From Variovorax sp. PBS-H4 (GTDB lineage: Bacteria > Pseudomonadota > Gammaproteobacteria > Burkholderiales > Burkholderiaceae_C), in NCBI RefSeq assembly GCF_901827205.1, contig NZ_LR594676.1, forward strand, positions 53,397 through 117,396: 64,000 bases of DNA, read 5' to 3'. Shown piece by piece: positions 8,373-16,534 of the stretch. Made by a program: the position numbers and the translations under genes. A model generated the notes under the pieces. It searched no databases. It was not told where the DNA came from and worked only from the letters and a program-made list of their open reading frames with translations. Position 1 is the first letter of the stretch. Each line of letters opens with the position of its first letter.

Positions 8373-8966
8373 ATGAATCCGGTCAAACTGCTTCTCGGTT
8401 TCCTGCCTTGGTTGTTGTACAGCGTGTTGACCGATCTGCCGATCGACGGGATCGCCGGCCCGGCAGCAATTCTCGCCACTGTTGTCAGTGTCGTGCTGTT
8501 GCTGGTGAACCGCAAGAACGGGATCAGCATCATCGATGCCACCAGCGCGGTGGTCTTCGGGGCGCTCACGGTAGTGGCCTTCGCCGGCGGCGCCGAGTGG
8601 ATCCACGACTACGGCAGGGCCACCTCGGCTGTCGTGCTGGCCGTGGTCATGTTGATCTCGTCGGTGACGGTGCCTTTCTCGGAGCAGTATGCCCGTTCGT
8701 CGGTGCCGCAGCAGTACTGGGGCTCACCGATCTTCCGCGCGAAGAACCGCCGTATCAGCGCGTTGTGGGGTTTCACCATGCTGATCATGACCGGCTCACA
8801 CCTGCTTGCCACCTTCCTGCTGGAGGAAGGCACCACGGCCGGTCAGTTCTTGCTGAATTGGTTGGTGCCGGCGCTGCTCGTGGTGCTGGCAGTCAAGCAG
8901 ACCAAGCGCATGTCGGGTGATCACGTGGAGCAGGCCTCAGCCGGCGCTGCGACCACCGGGCGATGA
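8373..8966 (+). CDS. Polytopic membrane protein
   Basis: This 197-residue protein has about five or six predicted membrane segments (for example FLPWLLYSVL and the long ILATVVSVVLLLV). A loop contains PFSEQYARSSVPQQYW. I do not recognise a named family with confidence. The stop overlaps the next start by four bases (ATGA, 8963-8966). It leads a gene set with an alpha/beta hydrolase and another membrane protein. Confidence 0.7.
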   Translation: MNPVKLLLGFLPWLLYSVLTDLPIDGIAGPAAILATVVSVVLLLVNRKNGISIIDATSAVVFGALTVVAFAGGAEWIHDYGRATSAVVLAVVMLISSVTVPFSEQYARSSVPQQYWGSPIFRAKNRRISALWGFTMLIMTGSHLLATFLLEEGTTAGQFLLNWLVPALLVVLAVKQTKRMSGDHVEQASAGAATTGR

Positions 8967-9115
8967 TCAGCGAGACCGCCACGATGCCGACTGCGGTCGA
9001 CCTGCAGTCCGAACGCTACCTGTCCGGCTGGTTCGCCCCGATCATCGACGAGATCAACATGAAGGACCCGCGAGAGCCCACCGTTGCCCGGCAGGCCGGT
9101 ACGACCGTCTCCTGA
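8963..9115 (+). pseudogene. N-terminal remnant of a carotenoid-oxygenase-like gene
   Basis: This 50-residue frame overlaps the previous stop. It contains RYLSGWFAPIIDEI, which resembles the conserved start of carotenoid cleavage dioxygenases (YLxGxFAPVxDE). It then diverges and stops, so the four-His catalytic body is absent. It looks like the stub left by an internal deletion. A genuine short protein cannot be excluded. Confidence 0.45.
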
Positions 9116-9163
9116 CCCGTCCGTTTGCGGCCGGCTCACCCCCTGATGAGAAAGCTGAACGTC

Positions 9164-10399
9164 ATGTCCCTGCTGCACCCCGATGCGCACCGCGTCTACC
9201 AGACCGAGTTCCTGCCCGACTCGCGCGACTACACCGTCCGGTCTCTGCTCGGCAAGACCTCCCGCGGTTGCGCCGACGCCGGCGAGGTCCTCGCCACCCT
9301 TGCCTCCGTTGACCCGTCGGACCACCGTGCGTGGTTCGATGCCTGGGTGGCCCTGGGGCGCCGTATCGCGGCCGTCGCTGCCGCCAGTGCCGCTGCCGGG
9401 CACCGCGTCTCAGCCGCCCGCGCCTATCTGCGGGCAGCCACCTATTTCGCCACCGCGGTCTCGGCCGTGGACGGTTTGGACGGCGACGAATCACCGCTGC
9501 TGCCCACCTTTCACGAGCACCGCGCATCCTGGGAAGGGTTCGTCACCACCACCGCGTGGCCGGTGGAACGGGTCGACATCCCCTACGAAGGCTCGACGAT
9601 GCCGGGCTGGTTCTTCCGCCCGGACACCGCGGCCGGACCGCGCCGCACCCTGGTCGTGGTCAACGGCAGCGACGGGTCCCTGAGCGGGCTGTGGGCCGAG
9701 GCCGCCGAAGGCGCTCTGGAACGCGGCTACAACGTGCTGCTGTTCGACGGCCCCGGCCAGCAGTCCATGCTGTTCGAACGAGACATCCCGTTCCGGCCGG
9801 ACTGGGGCCCGGTACTCACCCCCGTCGTTGATTTCCTGCTCGCCCGCGGCGATGTCGACCCGGACCGGCTCGCGTCGTACGCGATCAGCCAGGGCGGCTA
9901 CTGGCTGCCCCAGGCCCTGACCACCGAACACCGGTTCGCCGCGGCGGTCGCCGACGGAGGCGTCGTCGACGTCGGCCGCACCTGGACCTCGCACATCCCG
10001 CACCCGGTGCTGGCCGCCTACCTCAAGGGCGACACGGCGAAGTTTGACCGGGAAATGAACCTGGGTTTTTCGGTGCCGGGCGGGAAAGCGCAACGACGCA
10101 ACTGGAACTTCCGGGCCCGCCCCTACGGCATCACCGGCTTCGCCGCCACCCTGGACCAGGTCCGCAAGTACGACCTCACCGCTGCCGCCGGACATATCAC
10201 CACCCCACTGCTGGTCACCGACTGCGAAGACGAACAGTTCTTCCCAGGCCAGGCCGCCGAGCTCGCGAAACTCGTGCCCACCGCAGAGCTGATCACGTTC
10301 ACCGCGCAAGAAGGCGCCCGGTTCCACTGCCAGCCCATGGCCCGCGAACTCACCGAGCAGCGAGTCTTCGACTGGCTCGACGAACAGCTGCACCCCTGA
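9164..10399 (+). CDS. Alpha/beta hydrolase of the FrsA/DHPON-hydrolase type
   Basis: From ATG 9164 (GAGAAAG upstream) the protein is 411 residues. A helical N-terminal lid of about 130 residues (RAYLRAATYFATA) precedes the alpha/beta-hydrolase core. The core has FDGPGQQSML, the nucleophile elbow SQGGYWLPQ, the acid in DCEDEQFFPGQA and the histidine in ARFHCQPMARELTEQRVFDWL. This layout is that of the 2,6-dihydroxypseudooxynicotine hydrolase/FrsA-like branch, which cleaves C-C or ester bonds. The substrate is unknown. Starts at 9125 and 9146 are possible. Confidence 0.8.
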   Translation: MSLLHPDAHRVYQTEFLPDSRDYTVRSLLGKTSRGCADAGEVLATLASVDPSDHRAWFDAWVALGRRIAAVAAASAAAGHRVSAARAYLRAATYFATAVSAVDGLDGDESPLLPTFHEHRASWEGFVTTTAWPVERVDIPYEGSTMPGWFFRPDTAAGPRRTLVVVNGSDGSLSGLWAEAAEGALERGYNVLLFDGPGQQSMLFERDIPFRPDWGPVLTPVVDFLLARGDVDPDRLASYAISQGGYWLPQALTTEHRFAAAVADGGVVDVGRTWTSHIPHPVLAAYLKGDTAKFDREMNLGFSVPGGKAQRRNWNFRARPYGITGFAATLDQVRKYDLTAAAGHITTPLLVTDCEDEQFFPGQAAELAKLVPTAELITFTAQEGARFHCQPMARELTEQRVFDWLDEQLHP

Positions 10400-10487
10400 G
10401 ACCCCACCGGCCCGCTCCATCACCACCCGCCTGATTTCGCCCCGCCCGCACCTTGCGCCGACGCCACCATCCAGAACGGAACCCACG

Positions 10488-10994
10488 ATGACCACCCCCG
10501 CCCGTACGACCCCAGCCACCTCGAAGATCCACACCCTGCTCGGCGGGATCCTGCCGTTCATCGGCCTCATCCTGTTCACCGTCGCCACCGTCATCCAGCT
10601 CGCCAGCGGCCTGGACCACGGCTGGCAACAACAGATGCTCGGCAACGCCGTCACCTACCTCATCGGCTGGGCCATGCTCGGTGCCGGCGTTGCGCACCTG
10701 CTGTTCGGCAAACACATCTCCAAGACCATCGGCTTCAAAGCCGACCGCTACGAGTTCGAGGTCGGCGCCGCCGACTTCTCCATGGGCCTTGTCGCTCTCC
10801 TGGTCGCCGGCTCCGCCCCGCAGTACTGGTGGGCGATCATCCTGGCCAGCTCCATCTACCGGGTGCTGTGCGGGATCGGCCACATCCGCTCCATGATCCA
10901 GGACCGCAACTTCACCCCCAACAACACCGCCATCCTGTTCATCAACTTCGCCGTCCCGGTGTTCCTGGTCGCCGGCTACCTGGCCTGGACCTGA
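10488..10994 (+). CDS. Four-helix membrane protein (DUF6790-like)
   Basis: This is a 168-residue protein with four predicted membrane helices and conserved-looking loops (GWAMLGAGVAHLLFGKHISKTIG condensed to GAGVAHLLFGK; ADFSMGLVALLV; SIYRVLCGIGH). It resembles the uncharacterised DUF6790 group. It follows the hydrolase by 88 bases in the same orientation and probably belongs to the same transcription unit. No function can be assigned. Confidence 0.65.
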   Translation: MTTPARTTPATSKIHTLLGGILPFIGLILFTVATVIQLASGLDHGWQQQMLGNAVTYLIGWAMLGAGVAHLLFGKHISKTIGFKADRYEFEVGAADFSMGLVALLVAGSAPQYWWAIILASSIYRVLCGIGHIRSMIQDRNFTPNNTAILFINFAVPVFLVAGYLAWT

Positions 10995-11180
10995 CCACCG
11001 CGCCTTCACCGCGGAACCTCGCACCACTGCATAGTCACCTGCCCCGACACCACTGCTGGTTCAGCTCAAGGGGTCAACGCACCACGGCTGGACGAAACTA
11101 CTGCGCTGCGCAGTCTTTCATGCTGCGTTATGGCCTCCGCGGTTACCGTCGAGACATTATGCCTCTCTAGGATCGTCGGT

Positions 11181-11504
11181 ATGGTCAGTGACTTCGTGCG
11201 CGGGATGGCGATGATGCGTAAGCATGACCCGCAAACACAGGAGGATGGGTTCGGACTGGTGAAACGGGTCGCTGCTGAACACGCAGACGAACTAGTCGTT
11301 GCGCACTCGGAGGAAGCTGACCCAGGCCTGCGGAACTGGCTGCTCGAGCTGCTTGTCGAGGCACAATCCCCGGAAGCACTACCGATCTTTGCCAGGGCAC
11401 TCGAGCTCGACGCCACCCGTCATTGGGGTGAAGCGGGCCTCCTGAAGCTGAACACGAAGGAGGCCAGAGCCGTTCTCTGGAGACACGGACAGAACCAGTT
11501 CTAG
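11181..11504 (+). CDS. Small helical-repeat protein (IS passenger)
   Basis: This 107-residue acidic protein starts at ATG 11181. The helical pattern (GLRNWLLELLVEAQSPEALPIF shortened to NWLLELLVEA; ALPIFARALEL; HWGEAGLLKL) looks like HEAT/Armadillo-type repeats. It lies between the IS30 inverted repeats, convergent with the transposase. It has no link to transposition that I know of and may be captured DNA or an older resident gene. Confidence 0.6.
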   Translation: MVSDFVRGMAMMRKHDPQTQEDGFGLVKRVAAEHADELVVAHSEEADPGLRNWLLELLVEAQSPEALPIFARALELDATRHWGEAGLLKLNTKEARAVLWRHGQNQF

Positions 11505-11533
11505 TAGCCCAACCTGCGCGCGCAGTTCGAGTT

Positions 11534-12715
11534 TCAGGACTCGGCCGCTGCCCGCCGAACGCTCGCTGGCGCCTGAGCCAGCATCTGCAGGTAGATCTCG
11601 TTCGGTGTCCGCCAACCAAGCACCGCCCGTGGGCGGCTATTGAGTCGATCGGCGAATCCGTCCAGCTCTGGCTGGTCGTGAACGGAGATATTGCCGTTCT
11701 TGTTCAGGTACTGGCGCAGCAGCCCGTTGGTGTTCTCGTTCGTCCCTCGCTGCCACGGGCTCCGGGCCGCGCAGAAGAACACCGGGCACCCTGTCTGCTC
11801 AGTGAACCCGCGATGGTCAGCCATCTCCCGACCGCGGTCCCACGTCAACGACTTCACCATCGACCCCGGCAACCGGCCGAACGCCGCCACAAGAGCAGCC
11901 CGCACCGCCGGCGCTTTCATCCCGTCCGGCAACGCCACCAGCATCACCAGTCGGCTCGTCCTTTCCACGAGCGTGATCACAGCCGACGGGCGCTTACCCA
12001 TGATCAGATCCCCCTCCCAATGACCGGCGATCTTCCGCAGCTCGACTTCCTCAGGACGATCGGTGATCGGCACCATGTTCTTAATCCTGGGCTTGATTTG
12101 AGAACCGCTGGCCCGCTTCGGATACCGCATCAGTCGACCCGACCGCAGCGCCCGGACCAGTTGCGCCCGCACCGCCCGACGAGCCGGCGTGAACAACTCC
12201 AGGTAGATCGTCTCGTGGCTGACCCGCATGGACACGTCACTGGGGAAGTCGGTTACCAGGCGGTGACTGATCTGCTGCGGGGACCAATCCCAGCCCAGCT
12301 GCATCTCGACCACCCGCCGCAGCTCCGCATTCATCGACAGCTTCGAGACCTTCGGTCGCCGGCCCCGCTCGAACGCGGCCTCGTCGGCCGCCAACGCTCG
12401 GTACTTCGCCGCGCCACCGTTGCGGGCGATCTCCCTACTCACGCTGCTTGGCGCCCTGCCCAGTCGGCCGGCGATGACCCGGCAGGACTCGCCCAACGCC
12501 AAGCCGCGGGAGATCTCCTCCCGCTCTTGCATCGTCAGATGACGCGGCGAGCGACACCGTGCCGGCGGCCGGATTCCGCCCGTCTGCTGCAAGAACCGCC
12601 GAACTCGTTGCATTGGCATGTCGACCTCGCGGGCGACCGCCGAGATCGATCGGCCCGCCTTGAACTCAACCCACACCCGGTCTTGCTGCTCCAGTGACAT
12701 GCCGAAACCATGCAC
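11534..12715 (-). CDS. IS30 family transposase
   Basis: This is a 393-residue full-length transposase. It has an N-terminal helix-turn-helix (FKAGRSISAVAREVDMPMQR), a second one (LTMQEREEISRGLALG ... RAPSSVSREI) and an IS30-type DDE catalytic domain with GHWEGDLIMGK, SLTWDRGREMADH and WQRGTNENTNGLLRQY. No frameshift is seen, so it may be active. Confidence 0.92.
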   Translation of the reverse strand: MHGFGMSLEQQDRVWVEFKAGRSISAVAREVDMPMQRVRRFLQQTGGIRPPARCRSPRHLTMQEREEISRGLALGESCRVIAGRLGRAPSSVSREIARNGGAAKYRALAADEAAFERGRRPKVSKLSMNAELRRVVEMQLGWDWSPQQISHRLVTDFPSDVSMRVSHETIYLELFTPARRAVRAQLVRALRSGRLMRYPKRASGSQIKPRIKNMVPITDRPEEVELRKIAGHWEGDLIMGKRPSAVITLVERTSRLVMLVALPDGMKAPAVRAALVAAFGRLPGSMVKSLTWDRGREMADHRGFTEQTGCPVFFCAARSPWQRGTNENTNGLLRQYLNKNGNISVHDQPELDGFADRLNSRPRAVLGWRTPNEIYLQMLAQAPASVRRAAAES

Positions 12716-12898
12716 GACGCCTCCGATCGCTGATCAACGAGAGTGGTGCGTTGACCCCTGGAGACCGCCATCGTTTGCGAGCTAAGTTTCGGGCCGCACG
12801 CCCGGACCCCTCCTGCGAGACCACTGCGGAGACGGCGCCTGTCTGGGCTCGAAGGTGCTGATCCAGCCGCAACCAGGCGCTTCGTGTTAGAAACTTGC

Positions 12899-13040
12899 AT
12901 GACTTCCGATACGGACGACTCCAGCATCATCAGCGAGTGCTTGTGGGCGGCAGCCGACGGACCGTTCTTCCCCGACTGGGAATTCTCAACTTTGTTCGGC
13001 CTTTCTCGCGAAGAGGTGCGAGACCTTATCTGCGTCTTCT
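12899..13040 (+). pseudogene. Truncated toxin-neighbourhood hypothetical gene
   Basis: The frame from ATG 12899 reads a convincing N-terminus (AAADGPFFPDWEFSTLFGL followed by SREEVRDLI). It then becomes unrelated and runs over the minus-strand gene that ends at 13046. The motif GPFFPDWEFxTLFGL occurs in a family of small actinobacterial proteins. The C-terminal part has been lost at a junction near 13020. Confidence 0.5.
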
Positions 13041-13045
13041 TATCT

Positions 13046-13249
13046 TTATCGGCGCTCTCGGCCCTTCTTTCTTTTATACACCAACGCGCCAATTATACCC
13101 GCCACCATGCAGATTCCTCCGATCACAAGAGCTGATGTTCCACGCGACTCCAGACTTTCGTTGGGACTCATGTAGAAGAGCGCGCTGGCTACGAATAGAA
13201 GTGGTCCACACGCTATGATCACAAAGAAGGGATTGATTCTTTTCATCAT
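13046..13249 (-). CDS. Small two-helix membrane protein
   Basis: From ATG 13249 the product is about 67 residues: MMKRINPFFVIIACGPLLFV, an outside loop with FYMSPNESLESRG, a second membrane helix and a Lys/Arg-rich tail (YKRKKGRERR). It follows another small membrane protein downstream of an Rhs C-terminus, the place where immunity genes sit. The immunity role is inferred. Confidence 0.55.
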   Translation of the reverse strand: MMKRINPFFVIIACGPLLFVASALFYMSPNESLESRGTSALVIGGICMVAGIIGALVYKRKKGRERR

Positions 13250-13262
13250 CAGTCCTACTTGA

Positions 13263-13484
13263 TCAGGAACCAAGAGCTCCGATTGTAAGGATGACTGCAC
13301 CCACAAGAAGTATCAGCCCTGTGATACGCGATCCCCCCCACCAACTTGGTTCGAGACCAACTCGGGAGGAAATCGCTGCATCCATACGTTCGTTCACCGC
13401 CTGAGCGGTACCAGGCTTGAGCAGGAAAAATAGGCCGATAACGAGGCAAAGTGCTGCCCCTATCCAGAACGCAATGCTTGACAT
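13263..13484 (-). CDS. Small two-helix membrane protein
   Basis: ATG 13484 has GAAAGG upstream. The 73-residue product has a first helix (IGAALCLVIGLFFLL), a loop with NERMDAAISSRVG and a second helix (GLILLVGAVILTIGA). It lies 25 bases after the Rhs fragment on the same strand, so it is a candidate immunity gene for that Rhs tip. Confidence 0.6.
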   Translation of the reverse strand: MSSIAFWIGAALCLVIGLFFLLKPGTAQAVNERMDAAISSRVGLEPSWWGGSRITGLILLVGAVILTIGALGS

Positions 13485-13509
13485 CTTGACCTTTCTTGAC
13501 GCATCTTGC

Positions 13510-14645
13510 CTAGTCCCCGCATGATTCGATGCATGCCTCGGTGAATTTCTGAGCAGCACCCACAGCCCGATCAGCCTCTCGGGCGACGGCTTTGCTGGCA
13601 CCTAGTTTGGCTGCTCCTTTCGCTCCAAGCATACCAAGACCTGATCCGATGGCGCCCTCGATCACTTCGCCACCAGCCCCTGCCCAATCGCCTTCCAATG
13701 CTTTGTCGGTCGCTTTGATCCCGGTAGCGGCCAGACCCAGTGCACCTCCGATTGGCCCTGGGACAGCCGCTGACACCCAGTCGACCACTTCACCAATATC
13801 CTCAAGCAAGTCCAACCCGGTGGAATCGCTATAGGTGATGGGATTGGACGCGGAGTAGAGGTAGCGGTTGGCTTCTTGTCCGGAGGGGTCGGGCTGGTTG
13901 AAGCGGCCGATAGTGGGGTCGTAGTAGCGGACGCCGAGTTTGGTCAGGCCCGTGGTGTTGTCGTAGAAACCGCCGATGTAGCGCCAAGGGTTCGCCGCGG
14001 CCTGGGTTCCGGTCTGGGTGGTGATGTCGCCGAAAGGCCCGTAGGTGTAGCTCGCGGTGGTGGTTTGGGCCTGGTTGGTGAGCAGCAGGATGGAGCCTTG
14101 CCGGTCGGTGGTGTAGTAGCTGCTGTTGCTGCCTGTGCGTAGGGCGATCAGGTTGCCTTTATTGTCGCGGATGTACTGGGTGGTGACGCCGGCGGTGCTG
14201 GAGGTGGTGACGGCGCCGAGAAGTCCGGTGCCGAGGGTAGCGCCGGCGGCGGTGACGCGTTGGTCGTTGGTGGAGCCGGCGTAGGTGTAGCTTGCGGCGC
14301 CGCCGGTGGTGGTAGAGGCGAGCTGGTCGTAGTTCGAGGTCCAGGTGTTGGTGCCGGAGATCCCGCCCGTGAGTTGGTTGCCGTTGCCGTCGTAGGTGTA
14401 GGCGGTGCCGCCGGCGGGTGTGATGCAGCCGGTACCTGTGGTGGCCGCACGCCAGCACAGTTGGTCGGCAGCGTTATAGCCGTAGTGGGTGGTGACGCCG
14501 GCGATGGTCTGGGACAAGCGATTGCTGTTGTTGTCGTAGGTCCAGGAACTGACGTTGGCGCCGCTGGTGGCGGAGGTGAGTCGGTTGAGCTGGTCGTAGC
14601 CGTACGTGGTGACGGTGCCGCTGCGGGTTGCGCGGTTGGAGCGAT
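13510..14645 (-). pseudogene. Rhs/YD-repeat protein, 5'-truncated
   Basis: The open frame carries YD repeats (TTYGYDQLNRLTSA, SWTYDNNSNRL, YGYNAADQLC), then the Rhs core (YIGGFYDNTTGLTKLGVRYY and GRFNQPDPSGQEANRYLY). A variable tip of about 100 residues ends in ACIESCGD. Rhs proteins are usually far longer; the 5' part is missing and homology stops near 14645. There it meets a plus-strand fragment head to head, which indicates a rearrangement. The tip itself lacks a toxin domain I recognise. Confidence 0.75.
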
Positions 14646-14757
14646 AGTCTCGGCAGCCCTAGGCGGAGTTGGTTGTGGGCCAGGCGCAGGCGTAGGCGCG
14701 ATCGGAGGTGTCGTTGGCGGATTCGTCACTGGCGCCCTCGGATGGCTTCTCGAATAA
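14640..14757 (+). pseudogene. Glycine-zipper C-terminal tip fragment
   Basis: Read on the plus strand, the last 35 or so codons encode a glycine-zipper stretch (GGVGCGPGAGVGAIGGVV, then TGALGWLLE). It stops nine bases before a small membrane-protein gene with a good ribosome binding site. It may be the 3' end of a pore-forming Rhs-type toxin whose body was lost. Some of it could be chance coding opposite the minus-strand Rhs. Confidence 0.4.
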
Positions 14758-14766
14758 GGAGACGTC

Positions 14767-14946
14767 ATGAGAAATGCCCTGGCCCTGATAGTGGGTCTCG
14801 CAATCGCGATGGGTGTGTGCCTCGCCGCCGGTTGGGCCGTGGGGCTACCCTGGACTAGAAGCGCCACAATAGGAGCGGTCGTCTGCGCCGTGATCTTTGT
14901 GCTGTGGTTCTCCCTTGTCCGAAAGGCAAACCAATCGCAGCGCTAA
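14767..14946 (+). CDS. 59-residue two-helix membrane protein, immunity-like
   Basis: ATG 14767 is preceded by AAGGAG. The product has two membrane helices (ALALIVGLAIAMGVCLAAGW; IGAVVCAVIFVLWFSLV) and a short basic tail. It lies directly after the glycine-zipper fragment, so it may protect against a membrane toxin. No family is recognised. Confidence 0.55.
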   Translation: MRNALALIVGLAIAMGVCLAAGWAVGLPWTRSATIGAVVCAVIFVLWFSLVRKANQSQR

Positions 14947-15092
14947 GGGCGAGGCGACCTGTCTAAATCTGATTACTCGGGTCTTCGGTGACTCATCCTT
15001 CACCAGCCTTGAGCTCCGCGACGTCACCCCGTGTACGTCGAACAGGGGCGGTACCTGGTAAAGGATCAGACAGACGAGGGCTGAGATGTCGG

Positions 15093-15130
15093 ACCGAACC
15101 CCCGCTCTTACCAAGGAGTGGGGGTTCGGT
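15093..15130. terminator. Strong hairpin, likely terminator
   Basis: ACCGAACCCCC (15093-15103) pairs perfectly with GGGGGTTCGGT (15120-15130) across a 16-base loop. No gene overlaps it. Confidence 0.55.
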
Positions 15131-15279
15131 GGTCTCACAGGGTGCGCATCACTTGCCGCACGCTGGTGAGGCCGCGGGGTCCGCAGTGCTGCGGAAGACC
15201 AACCTGATCTGGCCATGAGCGGGGTAAACGATCCTTTAACGGGCCGGATCGAGACACTCTCGACCGCTGCTCAAATCAA

Positions 15280-15384
15280 GAGGACATAGCTCAGATCCGG
15301 GCCTGGGCGGTTGAGAACGGTCATGAGGTCGCCGACCGCGGCCGGCCGCCGCAGGTCGTCCTGGATGCCTACTACGCCCACTGA
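15280..15384 (+). pseudogene. lsr2 C-terminal fragment
   Basis: The 34 codons before TGA 15382 encode EDIAQIRAWAVENGHEVADR, then GRPPQVVLDAYYAH: the complete Lsr2 DNA-binding domain without the N-terminal dimerisation half. It is followed 24 bases later by a dif-like site, as with intact lsr2 copies. No start or ribosome binding site is evident. Confidence 0.8.
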
Positions 15385-15408
15385 CCTGCAGCAACTTCGT
15401 GGTTCGGT

Positions 15409-15458
15409 GAGACCTGTTGCCCCGCAATAGGTCTCACCGATAATCTAGATTATGTAAG
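15409..15458 (+). repeat. Hairpin plus dif-like site, copy b
   Basis: GAGACCTGTTG-CCCCG-CAATAGGTCTC forms an almost perfect hairpin. It is followed by ACCGATAAT-CTAGA-TTATGTAAGC. It lies 24 bases after the lsr2 fragment. Confidence 0.75.
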
Positions 15459-15469
15459 CGAAAGCAGTG

Positions 15470-15690
15470 CGGATGTCATCTGATGCCGATCTCGCACTCC
15501 TCTGATCACGCCGTGGCCGCCGATCCGGGATCTCGATGCTGGCGACCGCCGTGAACTGCAAAGGTTGCGGATGAGCCTGGTAGTGCCAGTCCGGTCGTTG
15601 ACCGTCGTCAAGCCGTGGGTCGACACCGAGCGCCGGATCCTCCCTTGGCTCGCTGACCTGCTTCGCTGAGCGGGTCTCGCATCAGATGCG
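15470..15690. repeat. Degenerate repeat shared with 48.7-49.0 kb
   Basis: The segment starts with GTCATCTGATGCCGA and ends with CTCGCATC-A-GATGCGAG (an 8-bp palindrome) plus ATT. A segment at about 48735-49000 has similar ends and spacing. No intact gene is seen; a short frame on the plus strand ends near 15670. Confidence 0.4.
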
Positions 15691-15853
15691 AGATTCTCGC
15701 GGTCGCCGCGATCCGTCGAGAGAGCTGCGAGTAGCGATTGCCAACAGCAGCGGCGCTCGATCTCGCAAGAACAACGCTGCCGACCGACGGCAACCTGAGC
15801 CCTGGGGTTCGTCACCTGCACCCGTCTGACATGCACCGTTGCCAGTAACAGAG

Positions 15854-16534
15854 CTATGACGGCGGTCGGTCGGCGAGGCGGCTGTCGTGAGCGGTGGCTA
15901 CCTGGCGTCGACGGTGCACCAGCGCCACTAGACCAGCTCCGACCGCGGTCGCCACCAATCCAGCTGCGGTGAGGCTTCTTGCGGCGAAGCCGGTGGCGGC
16001 GAGCTGGCCGTCGACAGATCGGGTGGGAAGGGCAGAAGCCGTTGATCGGGTGGGGGACGTGGTGGGCGGAGTGGAGGTGGTTGGCGGGGAGGTGGCACTG
16101 CCAGTCGGTGGTGGGGTGATCTGGGTGCTGGGGGTGGGGGTGGGGGTGGGGGGAGCTTGGGGCTCGGCGCCGAACACCATCACTAGGCGGTTGTGGCCGG
16201 ACGGGTGGTCCCACCGGGCCAGGACGATCTCGCCGAAGGTCAGGACTTCTAGCCAGGTTCGGGATGTCGGCGCCCAGTACCCAGCTTCGTGGTCGAAGGT
16301 GAGGACTCTCCCATCGGCGGTTCGGGTCCAGGCCCGTTCTGGGCGCTGGCGTGCGAGGTCGGTCGGGGTTGCGTGGTGCACCCTCAGCTGCGACAGCAGT
16401 GTCACCTCGGGTACCGCTGCGGCTGCAGGTGGGGCCACGGTTGTGGTGAGAACTGCGGTGGCGGCTGTGGCCGCGGCCAGGGTTGCGGCAGCTCCGGCGA
16501 GGAAGGTGCGTCGGGTGAGCGAGGAGGCGGTCAT
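15854..16534 (-). CDS. Tat-exported LAATG surface protein
   Basis: This 226-residue protein has a twin-arginine signal (LTRRTFLAGAAATLAAATA) and a mature domain of about 100 residues (TLLSQLRVHHATP, SGHNRLVMVFGAE). A Pro/Thr/Ser-rich wall-spanning linker follows, then a sorting signal with LAATG, a hydrophobic helix and RRRQ. The ATG overlaps the stop of the giant LamG/PQQ gene by four bases, so the two are co-translated. No enzyme domain is visible. Confidence 0.75.
   Translation of the reverse strand: MTASSLTRRTFLAGAAATLAAATAATAVLTTTVAPPAAAAVPEVTLLSQLRVHHATPTDLARQRPERAWTRTADGRVLTFDHEAGYWAPTSRTWLEVLTFGEIVLARWDHPSGHNRLVMVFGAEPQAPPTPTPTPSTQITPPPTGSATSPPTTSTPPTTSPTRSTASALPTRSVDGQLAATGFAARSLTAAGLVATAVGAGLVALVHRRRQVATAHDSRLADRPPS

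Larger units (their letters stand above)
11069..12760. mobile_element. IS30 family element with passenger gene
   Basis: A perfect 17-bp inverted repeat, AGGGGTCAACGCACCAC, lies at 11069-11085 and its complement at 12744-12760. The 1692-bp interval holds an IS30 transposase on the minus strand and a 107-codon gene on the plus strand. IS30 elements are usually about 1.0-1.25 kb, so the extra 450 bp is unusual. No clear target duplication flanks the repeats, so the ends could belong to two different events. Confidence 0.65.

Noticed and set aside
14148..14867. Long Pro/Ala/Thr-rich minus-strand frame opposite the Rhs fragment
   Set aside because: It is a GC-rich shadow of the Rhs YD repeats in another frame; composition is extreme and no domain is visible.
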